Source: UBA1140 sp964573285
Lineage (GTDB): Bacteria > Campylobacterota > Campylobacteria > Campylobacterales > Sulfurovaceae
Assembly (NCBI GenBank): GCA_964573285.1
Contig: CAZNJD010000062.1
Span: 1-12,049, forward strand
DNA length: 12,049 nucleotides
Direction of reading: 5' to 3'
Part shown: positions 1 to 6,086 of the stretch, one piece after another
How positions within the stretch are numbered: position 1 is the stretch's first letter
Layout: each line of letters opens with the position of its first letter
Translations under genes and position numbers: made by a program
The notes under the pieces: generated by a model
The model's database searches: none
What the model was told of the DNA's origin: nothing
The model's input: the letters and a program-made list of their open reading frames with translations, nothing else

Positions 1-184
1 TTTTTCTCTCTATTTTTTGACCATGCATCATCTCTGGTCTTATTGAAGAGAGTCTGTATCTTCTTTGATTCCCTTTGGTTCTCTCATCAGGAATTAGTTT
101 TTTTTCTTTTTCCCATCTTCTTAGTGTTGATTCTGATACTCTTAAGAGTTTACTTGCTTCTTTTATTGATAATAATTTATTCAT
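1..184 (-). CDS. IS607-type serine recombinase (TnpA), N-terminal part, cut by window edge
   Basis: This is an open frame with no stop, running from an ATG at 184 off the left edge; 61 codons are visible. Residues 4-45 form a MerR/excisionase-like helix-turn-helix with the order LLSIKEASKLL, SESTLRRWEKE, then a wing with RTKGNQRRYRL. In IS607-family transposases this domain precedes a serine-recombinase domain, and the linker seen at the end (RPEMMHG to KIERK) is where that catalytic domain would begin, outside the window. An in-frame TAA four codons upstream fixes the start. There is no Shine-Dalgarno sequence. A TATAAT at 193-198 (minus strand) lies only 8 nt before the ATG, so a leaderless or nearly leaderless transcript is possible. 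The recombinase is inferred from the HTH type; a stand-alone MerR-like regulator is the alternative. Confidence 0.7.
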   Translation of the reverse strand, partial: MNKLLSIKEASKLLRVSESTLRRWEKEKKLIPDERTKGNQRRYRLSSIRPEMMHGQKIERK

Positions 185-233
185 TTCAGACCATTATAAC
201 CAAGATTGGATAAGTTTTTGATTAACTGTTATT

Positions 234-253
234 AACCCCAATAAAAAGGGGTT
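234..253 (-). terminator. hairpin downstream of rpsU, likely terminator
   Basis: AACCCC (234-239) and GGGGTT (248-253) form a perfect 6-bp stem with an 8-nt A/T loop, starting 16 bases past the rpsU stop. On the minus strand it is followed by AATAACAG rather than a U run, so it is either a weak intrinsic terminator or an mRNA 3'-end stabiliser. It also lies just outside the presumed mobile-element start. Confidence 0.5.
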
Positions 254-269
254 TGAGTGATTATAATTA

Positions 270-482
270 TTACAATCTAGCTTCATATCTTCTAAGCATA
301 TAAAGTTTTTTGAGAATTTTTTTACGAGTAGCAATCTTCTCTTTTTTCTTAGCTTCTGTTGGTGTTTCATAGTGCTGTCTAGCTCTGGCTTCAGTAACAA
401 TCAAGTTTCTGTCACATTGTCTTTTAAATTTTCTATAAGAGTCATCAAATGAGTCTCTTGGAGATAGTTTAATTCCTGGCAT
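270..482 (-). CDS. rpsU: 30S ribosomal protein bS21
   Basis: This is a 70-aa basic protein of normal bS21 length. It binds the 16S platform near the anti-Shine-Dalgarno helix and helps translation initiation. Family blocks are visible in order: MPGIKL at the start, SFDDSYRKFKRQCDRN, VTEARARQHYE, a Lys-rich stretch with KKKEKIATRKKILKK, and the C-terminal YMLRRYEARL. The ATG at 482 is preferred over an in-frame GTG at 488 because family members start MPGIK and because the purine run GGAAGGGGG (491-499, minus strand) ends 8 nt before the ATG but only 2 nt before the GTG. It is transcribed alone, divergent from nnr, and has an unusual structured leader (see the hairpins at 511-543). Confidence 0.95.
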   Translation of the reverse strand: MPGIKLSPRDSFDDSYRKFKRQCDRNLIVTEARARQHYETPTEAKKKEKIATRKKILKKLYMLRRYEARL

Positions 483-510
483 ATTCACGCACCCCCTTCC
501 TTATCAGATT

Positions 511-543
511 TTCTATTTTATAAATAGAAGCGATAAAATCGCT
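511..543 (-). promoter_or_regulatory. two adjacent perfect hairpins in the rpsU leader
   Basis: TTCTATTT (511-518) pairs with AAATAGAA (522-529) around a 3-nt loop, and AGCGAT (529-534) pairs with ATCGCT (538-543) around a 3-nt loop. The two stems share base 529, so both can form only with a one-base compromise. They lie on the rpsU transcript about 11 nt upstream of its Shine-Dalgarno run. An autoregulatory site for S21, a processing site or a stability element are all possible; which one is not visible from one sequence. Confidence 0.5.
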
Positions 544-585
544 GGAAGTATATCGTATAGTTTATTATAGTTAGGTGTTTTGTGC

Positions 586-595
586 TATTATTATA
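586..595. promoter_or_regulatory. overlapping divergent -10 boxes for rpsU (minus) and nnr (plus)
   Basis: On the minus strand TATAAT occupies 595-590 and would give rpsU a leader of about 100 nt. On the plus strand TGC-TATTAT (583-591) resembles an extended -10 facing nnr. The two boxes overlap by two bases, so the promoters may compete. Nearby copies of TTAGGTG (571-577, 613-619) and an inverted CACCT (599-603) could be operator half-sites. A second minus-strand TATAAT-like box lies near 562-567. Confidence 0.4.
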
Positions 596-646
596 CCTCA
601 CCTTATTTTATATTAGGTGGAATAGATACAAAAAACAAGGATTTTA

Positions 647-682
647 ATGAAACAACCTTTACCTTTTGGAGAAGAGAAATAA
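647..682 (+). CDS. possible 11-residue upstream ORF of nnr
   Basis: An ATG with a good Shine-Dalgarno (AAGGA at 637-641, 5-nt spacer) opens an 11-codon frame, MKQPLPFGEEK, whose TAA overlaps the ATG of the next mini-ORF as TAATG (680-684). It matches no protein I recognise. It could be a leader peptide that sets translation of nnr, or chance. Confidence 0.3.
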   Translation: MKQPLPFGEEK

Positions 683-720
683 TGATTTATCTATTAAAAC
701 AAAGATTAGAGGTTCTCTAA
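682..720 (+). CDS. possible 12-residue upstream ORF of nnr
   Basis: A 12-codon frame, MIYLLKQRLEVL, starts inside the TAATG that ends the previous mini-ORF and itself ends in TAATG (718-722), whose ATG starts nnr. A GGAG-containing purine stretch (668-678) lies upstream. The arrangement allows stepwise translational coupling through all three frames. No known peptide is recognised. Confidence 0.3.
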   Translation: MIYLLKQRLEVL

Positions 721-2126
721 TGCAACCACTATATAAATCATGTTATGAGCTAGATAGTAGATGTTATAATGAATATAATCTAACTGAAGATATATTAATG
801 GAACATGCATCAAATGGTATGGCAAACTATATTAGAAAACAGTTTCAACCCCAAAGTACTATATTAATAGTAGCAGGAGTAGGAAATAATGGAGCAGATG
901 GTATAGTTTTGGCTAGACAACTCCAAGATGAATATAAAATCAAACTATATATCCCTTTTGGGGTCAAATCACCTATGGCAAAACTCCAACTAAAAAGAGT
1001 TCAAATGCTAAATATAGAAATAGTAAATAAGGTTGAAGAGGCTGATATAATAGTAGATGCTATATTTGGAGCAGGTCTTAGCCGTGAACTAAATGAGACT
1101 ACTCGTAAGATTATAGTACAGCTTGAAGCTCTAAAAGGGTTTAAGATAGCTTGTGATGTACCAACGGGAATAGATATAGATGGAAATCCTCTACCTATGG
1201 CTTTTATTGCTAATATCACTATTACAATGGGTGCTTATAAAGAAGCATTATATAGCGATATGGCAAAAGATTTTGTAGGAGAGATAATCTGTGTTGATTT
1301 AGGGGTGAGTTATAATAAGTATATAACTGGATTTGATACAGATTTATATCTGTTAGAAGAGTCTGATATAAGACTACCTCATAGAGATTGGTCGAAGATA
1401 ACACACAAAGGCAGTTTCGGTCATTTAGCTGTAATAGTTGGGGAGAAAGAGGGTGCAGGAATATTAACAGGAAGTTCTGCCTTTCGTTTTGGTGTGGGGC
1501 TAGTAACATTGATTGGAGATATTCAAACACCTCTACCACTATCACTTATGCAAGATATAGAAATACCCACTAAAAGTACTGCCATAGCTCTAGGTATGGG
1601 ATTTGGTCATAATTTTGATGAAGATATAGTAGATGAAGTATTAGATAATAAGGCTCATCTAGTATTAGATGCCGATATTTTCTCTTCGGAGAGAATTGTA
1701 GAGTTTTTAGAACAAGAGAATAAAGAGATAGTGTTAACACCTCATCCTAAAGAGTTTGTAACTTTATGGAATATGGTAATAGATGAACCTATCTCTATAT
1801 CGTTACTGCAAGCAAATAGGTTTAATAAGGTTAGAGAGTTCTGTTCACTCTTTCCTAATGTAACTCTACTACTCAAAGGAGCAAATATAATTATAGCCCA
1901 AGATAATAAATTATTTGTCAATCCATATGGCACTAGCCAATTAAGCAAAGGTGGAAGTGGTGATGTTTTAAGTGGATTGATAGGTGGATTATTAGCTCAA
2001 GGGTGGAGTGGAATTAATGCTTCTATTCATGGCTCTTTGGCAATGACAGCTAGTGCAAAAAAGTATAAAGGAAACTCTTATGCTATGTTACCTACAGATT
2101 TGATAAATAATTTAGAAATTTTGTAG
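720..2126 (+). CDS. nnr: bifunctional NAD(P)H-hydrate epimerase / ADP-dependent NAD(P)H-hydrate dehydratase
   Basis: The 468-aa product repairs hydrated NAD(P)H: the N-terminal domain interconverts the R and S hydrates and the C-terminal ribokinase-like domain dehydrates the S form using ADP. The epimerase half (about 1-215) shows GVGNNGADG at 53-61 (family usually NNGGDG), DAIFGAGL at 113-120 and DVPTGID at 146-152 (often PSGID). The dehydratase half (about 225-468) shows HKGSFGH at 229-235, the LTPHPKE block at 339-345, LLKGAN at 384-389 and the nucleotide-binding, catalytic block KGGSGDVLSG at 410-419 with Asp414. The ATG at 720 is chosen because homologues begin with a similar short MQxL segment and AGAGG (708-712) lies 7 nt upstream; a TTG at 666 in frame would add 18 unlikely residues. 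It is preceded by two coupled mini-ORFs. Confidence 0.93.
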   Translation: MQPLYKSCYELDSRCYNEYNLTEDILMEHASNGMANYIRKQFQPQSTILIVAGVGNNGADGIVLARQLQDEYKIKLYIPFGVKSPMAKLQLKRVQMLNIEIVNKVEEADIIVDAIFGAGLSRELNETTRKIIVQLEALKGFKIACDVPTGIDIDGNPLPMAFIANITITMGAYKEALYSDMAKDFVGEIICVDLGVSYNKYITGFDTDLYLLEESDIRLPHRDWSKITHKGSFGHLAVIVGEKEGAGILTGSSAFRFGVGLVTLIGDIQTPLPLSLMQDIEIPTKSTAIALGMGFGHNFDEDIVDEVLDNKAHLVLDADIFSSERIVEFLEQENKEIVLTPHPKEFVTLWNMVIDEPISISLLQANRFNKVREFCSLFPNVTLLLKGANIIIAQDNKLFVNPYGTSQLSKGGSGDVLSGLIGGLLAQGWSGINASIHGSLAMTASAKKYKGNSYAMLPTDLINNLEIL

Positions 2127-2184
2127 TTTAATTAGAGATAGAAGTTTATATTTTAATAAAATTTTATTAGCAATAAACTACTTC
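2123..2184. terminator. nested inverted repeats between convergent genes, possible bidirectional terminator
   Basis: GTAGTTTA (2123-2130) and TAAACTAC (2174-2181) are perfect inverted copies and contain the stop codons of both convergent genes. Inside lies the 16-base palindrome TAATAAAATTTTATTA (2154-2169). An alternative stem pairs GAAGTTTAT (2141-2149) with the 2173-2184 segment with a 3-nt bulge. All stems are A/T-rich, so termination strength is uncertain. Confidence 0.4.
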
Positions 2185-2633
2185 TTCTCTCCATCAATCT
2201 CTTTGGATAGGTCAGCTAGTTGTTCTAAATAGGTATCTTCATCTTTTTGTTTATGTTCTTTTATTTCAGGTTTTTCATCTATTTTTATATTTTCTACATC
2301 TTTTGGTATATCCATACCTTTAATATCTATAGGTTCTTCATTCCCTTCTAACTCATCGATATTATTAAGTTTATCTGATTTTGGAGGTTCAATCTCTTCT
2401 TTTTCTTCTTCTATTACTTTGACCTCTTTATTTATCTTTTCTTGAGATTTTACTTCTATTGTTTTGGACATATATAAATAACCTAATATACTAAGTCCTA
2501 TAATAATAGCTATTAGTAAAAGAATTATAATTAAATTTTTGGAGGTTATCTCTTCCTCCTTATCTGGATTTAGTATTTGTGATTTATATGCATCTGCAAA
2601 ACCTGTCTCTTCATTATTATCAGAATTAAACAA
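2178..2633 (-). CDS. single-pass membrane protein with long acidic/charged tail, unknown function
   Basis: I do not recognise this 151-aa protein. Residues 1-33 are polar, 34-54 form one strongly hydrophobic helix (Leu/Ile run ending LGYLYM), and 55-151 are very rich in Glu, Lys, Asp and Ile. The tail has low-complexity Glu/Lys stretches and a better-ordered looking C-terminus with DTYLEQLADLSKEID at about 133-147, which could be a short amphipathic helix. No signal-peptidase site is evident, so it is probably membrane-anchored with the charged tail on one face. The start is a TTG at 2633: AAAGGA (2639-2644) lies 5 nt upstream, and the next in-frame Met (55) would delete the membrane helix. 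It converges with nnr and diverges from the SPFH gene. TonB-like or division-protein-like roles cannot be supported from the sequence. Confidence 0.7.
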   Translation of the reverse strand: MFNSDNNEETGFADAYKSQILNPDKEEEITSKNLIIILLLIAIIIGLSILGYLYMSKTIEVKSQEKINKEVKVIEEEKEEIEPPKSDKLNNIDELEGNEEPIDIKGMDIPKDVENIKIDEKPEIKEHKQKDEDTYLEQLADLSKEIDGEKK

Positions 2634-2740
2634 AAATATCCTTTTATTATAAATTGATTTTAGTATGTTTTTAATAAAGTGTTATTCTATCACAAGTTAG
2701 CTAAAATCTTTTTAAATTAAATTTTTACTATTTTTTCTAA

Positions 2741-2775
2741 ATTATATCATATTTTTTCACTTTATTTGATATAAT
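2741..2775. promoter_or_regulatory. divergent -10 boxes between the 2178-2633 gene and the SPFH gene
   Basis: On the plus strand TATAAT at 2770-2775, preceded by TTTATTTGA, sits 35 bases before the SPFH start. On the minus strand a TATAAT reads from 2746 to 2741 and would give the minus gene a leader of about 100 nt; a second minus candidate, TAGAAT, lies at 2684-2689. No clear -35 is seen for either, as is common in Campylobacterota. Confidence 0.45.
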
Positions 2776-2809
2776 GTCACTAGTATAAAGCTTATTAAAG
2801 GAATTGATG

Positions 2810-3676
2810 ATGGAATTTTTATATTCTGTATTAATAGTATTTGTTATTATTTTAGTGATAGCTTATTTACTATATACACAATTTGTTGTTGTTGAATCTG
2901 AAACTGAATGGATAGTTGACCGTTTAGGAAAAGATAGAGTATTGAAAGAGGGAGTAAATCGTTTTATCCCTATTCTTGATAAAAAAGAGGCCATTGTAGA
3001 TATGCGAGAGGAGGAGGTTGACCCTCCTGCTCAAGAGATTATTACAAGAGATAATATAAAGTTAGAGATTGATGTTATTGCTTCAATTAGGGTAGTTGAT
3101 TCTTTAAAAGCAGTTAAAAGTGTAAAGGATTATAAAAAAGCCGTAAAGAGTGCTATAGCATCTAGTGTATTTAGTACATTAGGTAATAGAAATATGGAAG
3201 ATATACAAAAAAATGTTGATATTATCACTAAAGAGATAAAAAATCATACGGAGGAAGAGAGTATTAATCGTTGGGGTATTAAAGTTGAAAATGTTAGAAT
3301 TGAAAATATAAAACCACCAAAAGCTATTATAGACTCAATGGAAAAAGAGATAGCCGCAGAGAGAGAACAAAGGGCTGCCATTTTGAAGGCAGAAGGTGAA
3401 CATAAAGTAGCAGAACTTCATGCAGATAGTGAACGACTTTTAATTGAAAAAAGGGCAGAAGCAACACATAAAGTTATCAAAGACTTAAAAGAGCTTATGC
3501 CTGATATATCAGACCAAAATATAATGGAGTTTTTGACAAAAACTTCATATATTGATTCAATGAGTAAACTTTCATCATCTAGTAACTCAAAATTTGTTTT
3601 ATATCCATCAGAAGTACAAAAACCTATGGATAAAATTATGAGTGCTGAATATATGTCTCAAGCTATGAGCAAATAA
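2810..3676 (+). CDS. SPFH-domain (stomatin/prohibitin-like) membrane protein
   Basis: The 288-aa protein has one N-terminal membrane helix (about 4-22), then an SPFH/band-7 domain (about 25-180) with ETEWIVDRLGK, the RDNIKLEIDV strand pair and KAVKSAIASS, then an Ala/Glu/Arg-rich coiled coil (about 180-235, AAEREQRAAILKAEGEHK region) and a short C-terminal tail. Proteins of this type (paraslipin, QmcA, HflK/C-like) oligomerise into membrane scaffolds or microdomains. The ATG at 2810 has AAAGGA (2797-2802) 7 nt upstream; ATG 2807 and TTG 2804 are closer alternatives. Paraslipins are often encoded beside NfeD, but the next gene is not recognisably NfeD although it is also a membrane protein. 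The exact subfamily is uncertain, so no symbol is given. Confidence 0.87.
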   Translation: MEFLYSVLIVFVIILVIAYLLYTQFVVVESETEWIVDRLGKDRVLKEGVNRFIPILDKKEAIVDMREEEVDPPAQEIITRDNIKLEIDVIASIRVVDSLKAVKSVKDYKKAVKSAIASSVFSTLGNRNMEDIQKNVDIITKEIKNHTEEESINRWGIKVENVRIENIKPPKAIIDSMEKEIAAEREQRAAILKAEGEHKVAELHADSERLLIEKRAEATHKVIKDLKELMPDISDQNIMEFLTKTSYIDSMSKLSSSSNSKFVLYPSEVQKPMDKIMSAEYMSQAMSK

Positions 3677-3747
3677 AGTTTGCTATTATGTTTTTTTTTA
3701 GTAAATTAATAGAAGAAAAAGAAGAAAAGAAAAAAAGGAGAAAAGGA

Positions 3748-4164
3748 ATGTTTTTTATAACAGGAATGTCAACATTTACATGGATACTATTAGCATATGT
3801 AGGATTACATATTGGTCAAGATTATATATCAATATTTAAAGGGATTGATTTAAATACTCCCGTATTGGTACATCATATAGCACCTGGTAGAGATTTTGTT
3901 ATTAGAGTTAGAGAGTTATTTTTGATTATTGGTTCATTGGCACTTTTTATCGAAGTAGCCAAAGCAGCAACATCACAAGCATTTGGTGCTACAGAGACGC
4001 TACTTAGTTTCGTTGTTGCTGTAGTATTTGTTGTTATGTTCTTTTTGGTTCCATGGGCGCAAAATGCAACTTTTTTAGTATTATCACTTATGTCATTTAT
4101 TGATGCAACTGGTGGATTTATTATTGAATTAAATGCTGCTAAGCGAGACTTTACTATAGGTTAA
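3748..4164 (+). CDS. four-helix integral membrane protein, unknown function
   Basis: The 138-aa protein has four predicted membrane helices at about 8-30, 52-74, 85-104 and 107-127, with a short polar C-terminus ending in AAKRDFTIG. Helix 2 carries Glu69 and Lys72, and helix 4 region holds Asp119. I cannot name the family. The ATG at 3748 is chosen because AAGGAG (3735-3740) lies 7 nt upstream; an in-frame ATG at 3688 would add 20 residues, mostly Lys/Glu encoded by the purine-rich ribosome-binding region, and lacks a convincing Shine-Dalgarno. The gene follows the SPFH gene by 71 bases (11 if the longer start is used) with no obvious promoter between, so co-transcription and a shared membrane role are plausible. 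It has no OB-fold tail as in NfeD. Confidence 0.75.
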   Translation: MFFITGMSTFTWILLAYVGLHIGQDYISIFKGIDLNTPVLVHHIAPGRDFVIRVRELFLIIGSLALFIEVAKAATSQAFGATETLLSFVVAVVFVVMFFLVPWAQNATFLVLSLMSFIDATGGFIIELNAAKRDFTIG

Positions 4165-4179
4165 TATTTATTCCTATAG
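4154..4179 (+). terminator. hairpin overlapping the stop codon of the four-helix protein gene
   Basis: CTATAGG (4154-4160) and CCTATAG (4173-4179) form a perfect 7-bp stem with a 12-nt loop that contains the TAA stop. There is no U run after it, so it is only a weak candidate terminator or 3'-end element. The remaining gap to 4267 is A/T-rich with nothing else recognisable. Confidence 0.3.
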
Positions 4180-4266
4180 AAAGTGAATATTATAGTATAT
4201 ATTTTGTTATTTATTTCAACCCAATATTAGGAATATAAAAATAAAATATATATAGATGCTATCTGC

Positions 4267-4272
4267 TATAAT
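4267..4272 (+). promoter_or_regulatory. extended -10 promoter for the DUF3108-like gene and transporter
   Basis: TGC-TATAAT (4264-4272) is a consensus extended -10 element. The expected start of transcription near 4279 leaves a leader of about 23 nt before the ATG at 4302. No good -35 is seen. It probably also serves the transporter gene 35 bases beyond the first gene. Confidence 0.6.
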
Positions 4273-4301
4273 AGCACATTTAATTGCATAAAGGGTTATT
4301 G

Positions 4302-5045
4302 ATGAAAAAAATATCATGGCTAGTTATATTGTTTCTTTCTATTTTTAATATTGCACAAGCTAAGATTATTGAAGTAGATTATAAAGTTGAATTTGGAATT
4401 ATGGGAGAGATAGGTGTTGCACATGCCAAACTAACCAGAGATAATAATAGTTTCGTTATAGATATTCGATTACAATCAACAGGACTTGCCAAAATACTTT
4501 CTGGAAATAGAAGAGAGAGACATATATCCAAAGGACATATAGAAAATGGTATAATGGTAAGTGATTTATATCAGATTATTAAGTCTCATGGTTCAAAAAC
4601 CAGCGATAGAGTTTATCATATTGACCATAATAAAAAAAAGGTTACTAGGATAGATGAAAAATATAAAAATGGTAAACTATATAAAAAGAGAACAAAAGTA
4701 ATGGATACTTATTCCAAAGACGATTTATTAACACTCTATTTTAATCTAAATAGTTATATCAAAGATAAAAATAGTTCAAAAGATTATCGTTTCCATGCTG
4801 TAGGTGCAGAGATACAAAAGGGATTTGTAGATGTTCATATTCCAAATAGTAGTGAATTGTCTGAATATAAAGAGATGTTAGGTGATAATAGCTCTTCTTG
4901 GTATGCTAGGGTTATAGTCAATCAAAAGATATTCTCTAGTGATAAGGGTGAATTGATGTTACGCATAGGTAAAGATGGTATTACCCAAAAAGCTGTTTTA
5001 AAAGATTTAATTTTCTTTGGAGATATTCGAGCATTTCAGATATAA
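4302..5045 (+). CDS. secreted DUF3108-like protein
   Basis: The 247-aa product starts with a clear signal peptide: two lysines, a hydrophobic core (about 5-17) and an AQA cleavage motif at 18-20, leaving a mature protein beginning KIIEVDYKVEF. The mature part is beta-rich, with YKVEFGIMGEIGVAHAKL (about 26-43) and alternating hydrophobic strands to the end, which fits the DUF3108 type of periplasmic or outer-membrane-associated proteins. Members often resemble lipid- or polymer-carrying beta barrels, but no function is established that I can apply here. The ATG at 4302 has AAAGGG (4290-4295) 6 nt upstream; a TTG at 4284 in frame would put six residues before the signal peptide. The downstream transporter gene may be co-transcribed. 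Confidence 0.75.
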   Translation: MKKISWLVILFLSIFNIAQAKIIEVDYKVEFGIMGEIGVAHAKLTRDNNSFVIDIRLQSTGLAKILSGNRRERHISKGHIENGIMVSDLYQIIKSHGSKTSDRVYHIDHNKKKVTRIDEKYKNGKLYKKRTKVMDTYSKDDLLTLYFNLNSYIKDKNSSKDYRFHAVGAEIQKGFVDVHIPNSSELSEYKEMLGDNSSSWYARVIVNQKIFSSDKGELMLRIGKDGITQKAVLKDLIFFGDIRAFQI

Positions 5046-5080
5046 ATATGCTAAACTTTCAAAAAAATTAAAGGGTATAT

Positions 5081-5983
5081 TTGAATAAATATATATTAGG
5101 CATGGATAGAGGTATCCTTTTTATGCTTTTGGCATCACTATCTTTTGCATTTATGGGTGGATTTGCTAAAGTTGTTAGTCAAAAATTTGCAGGTGTTGAA
5201 GTTACATTTTTTAGAAATATTTTTGGAGTGGTATTAATTGGATTTTCAATTTATAAATCACCACTCAAACAAATAGGTGGCAAACCTATACTACTATTTT
5301 TTCGTGGAGCTATGGGATTTTTGGCACTTTTGGCATACTTTTATATTATTGCTTATATGCCTCTAGGAGAGGTTGTTACTTATAATAAGACTTCACCTAT
5401 ATTTGTAGCTATATTTGCATATATATTTTTGGGTGAAAAACTAAATAGATGGGCTATATTTGCTATTCTATTAGGATTTATCGGTATTGTAATGATAGCT
5501 CAACCACAAGGTGGTTCATTTGATAAGTATGATGTTTTAGGTATTTTTTCAGGATTGGGTGCTGCATTAGCATATACATCTATTCGAGAACTTAGAACTT
5601 ATTATGATACTAGAGCTATTGTAATGAGTTTTATGGGAGTTGGAACAATTGCTCCATTGATACTTATGATTATAACCCCTTATATCAATCCACCTAAATT
5701 ACTTGATTTTATGTTTGCACCATTTATTATGCCTCATGGAATTGAGTGGTTTTATCTAACTATGATGGGGTTATCTGCTACATTCTCTCAAATTATGATG
5801 ACCAAAGCATATGAATATACCAAAGCTGGAATTGTAGGAACTATTAGTTACTCTAATATTGTATTTGCTATTATTATTGGTGTAGCATTAGGAGATAGTT
5901 TGCCTAATATTTTGACAGTTATTGGTATAGTTTTGGTTATTAGTTCAGGACTATTGGTAGCTTTTTCCAAAGATAAGCGTTAA
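5081..5983 (+). CDS. EamA-family (DMT superfamily) transporter
   Basis: The 300-aa inner-membrane protein has about ten hydrophobic helices in two homologous EamA halves (about 10-140 and 152-293). The first half has the characteristic FMLLASLSFAFMGGFAKV start, the FFRNIFGVVL segment and YNKTSPIFVAIFAYIFLGEKLN at helices 4-5, where the GEKL-type motif ends the half. The second half repeats the pattern less clearly (TKAYEYTKAGIVGTISYSNIVFA). Family members export small metabolites or amino acids; the substrate cannot be told. The TTG at 5081 is chosen because AAAGGG (5070-5075) lies 5 nt upstream; the ATG at 5102 lacks a ribosome-binding site. A hairpin spans the stop codon. Confidence 0.88.
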   Translation: MNKYILGMDRGILFMLLASLSFAFMGGFAKVVSQKFAGVEVTFFRNIFGVVLIGFSIYKSPLKQIGGKPILLFFRGAMGFLALLAYFYIIAYMPLGEVVTYNKTSPIFVAIFAYIFLGEKLNRWAIFAILLGFIGIVMIAQPQGGSFDKYDVLGIFSGLGAALAYTSIRELRTYYDTRAIVMSFMGVGTIAPLILMIITPYINPPKLLDFMFAPFIMPHGIEWFYLTMMGLSATFSQIMMTKAYEYTKAGIVGTISYSNIVFAIIIGVALGDSLPNILTVIGIVLVISSGLLVAFSKDKR

Positions 5984-6000
5984 GAAAGTAACACTTATCT
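5971..6000 (+). terminator. 11-bp imperfect hairpin across the transporter stop codon
   Basis: AGATAAG (5971-5977) pairs with CTTATCT (5994-6000), a C/A mismatch follows, and GTTA (5979-5982) pairs with TAAC (5989-5992) around the 6-nt loop AGAAAG. This is 11 paired positions in all and contains the TAA stop. The following AATTAGT is not a U run, so it may protect the mRNA 3' end more than terminate. Confidence 0.45.
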
Positions 6001-6086
6001 AATTAGTATAAAGATATATTTTCATTTTATGATTTAGATACGAACTATATACTTGATAAAATCTTTAAACTCTTAATATATTTTGG

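Noticed and set aside
194..400. Minus-strand 68-codon ORF overlapping rpsU
   Set aside because: It lies in another frame over the clear bS21 gene and has no family features.
666..719. TTG start extending nnr by 18 residues
   Set aside because: The added residues match no known Nnr N-terminus, and the ATG at 720 has a suitable ribosome-binding site.
1222..1545. Minus-strand 107-codon ORF inside nnr
   Set aside because: It is antisense to conserved Nnr domains, lacks a ribosome-binding site and has the Leu/Tyr-rich composition of an AT-rich shadow frame.
3688..3747. Lys/Glu-rich N-terminal tail of the four-helix protein
   Set aside because: It is best explained as the purine-rich ribosome-binding region read as codons; the ATG at 3748 has a far better Shine-Dalgarno.
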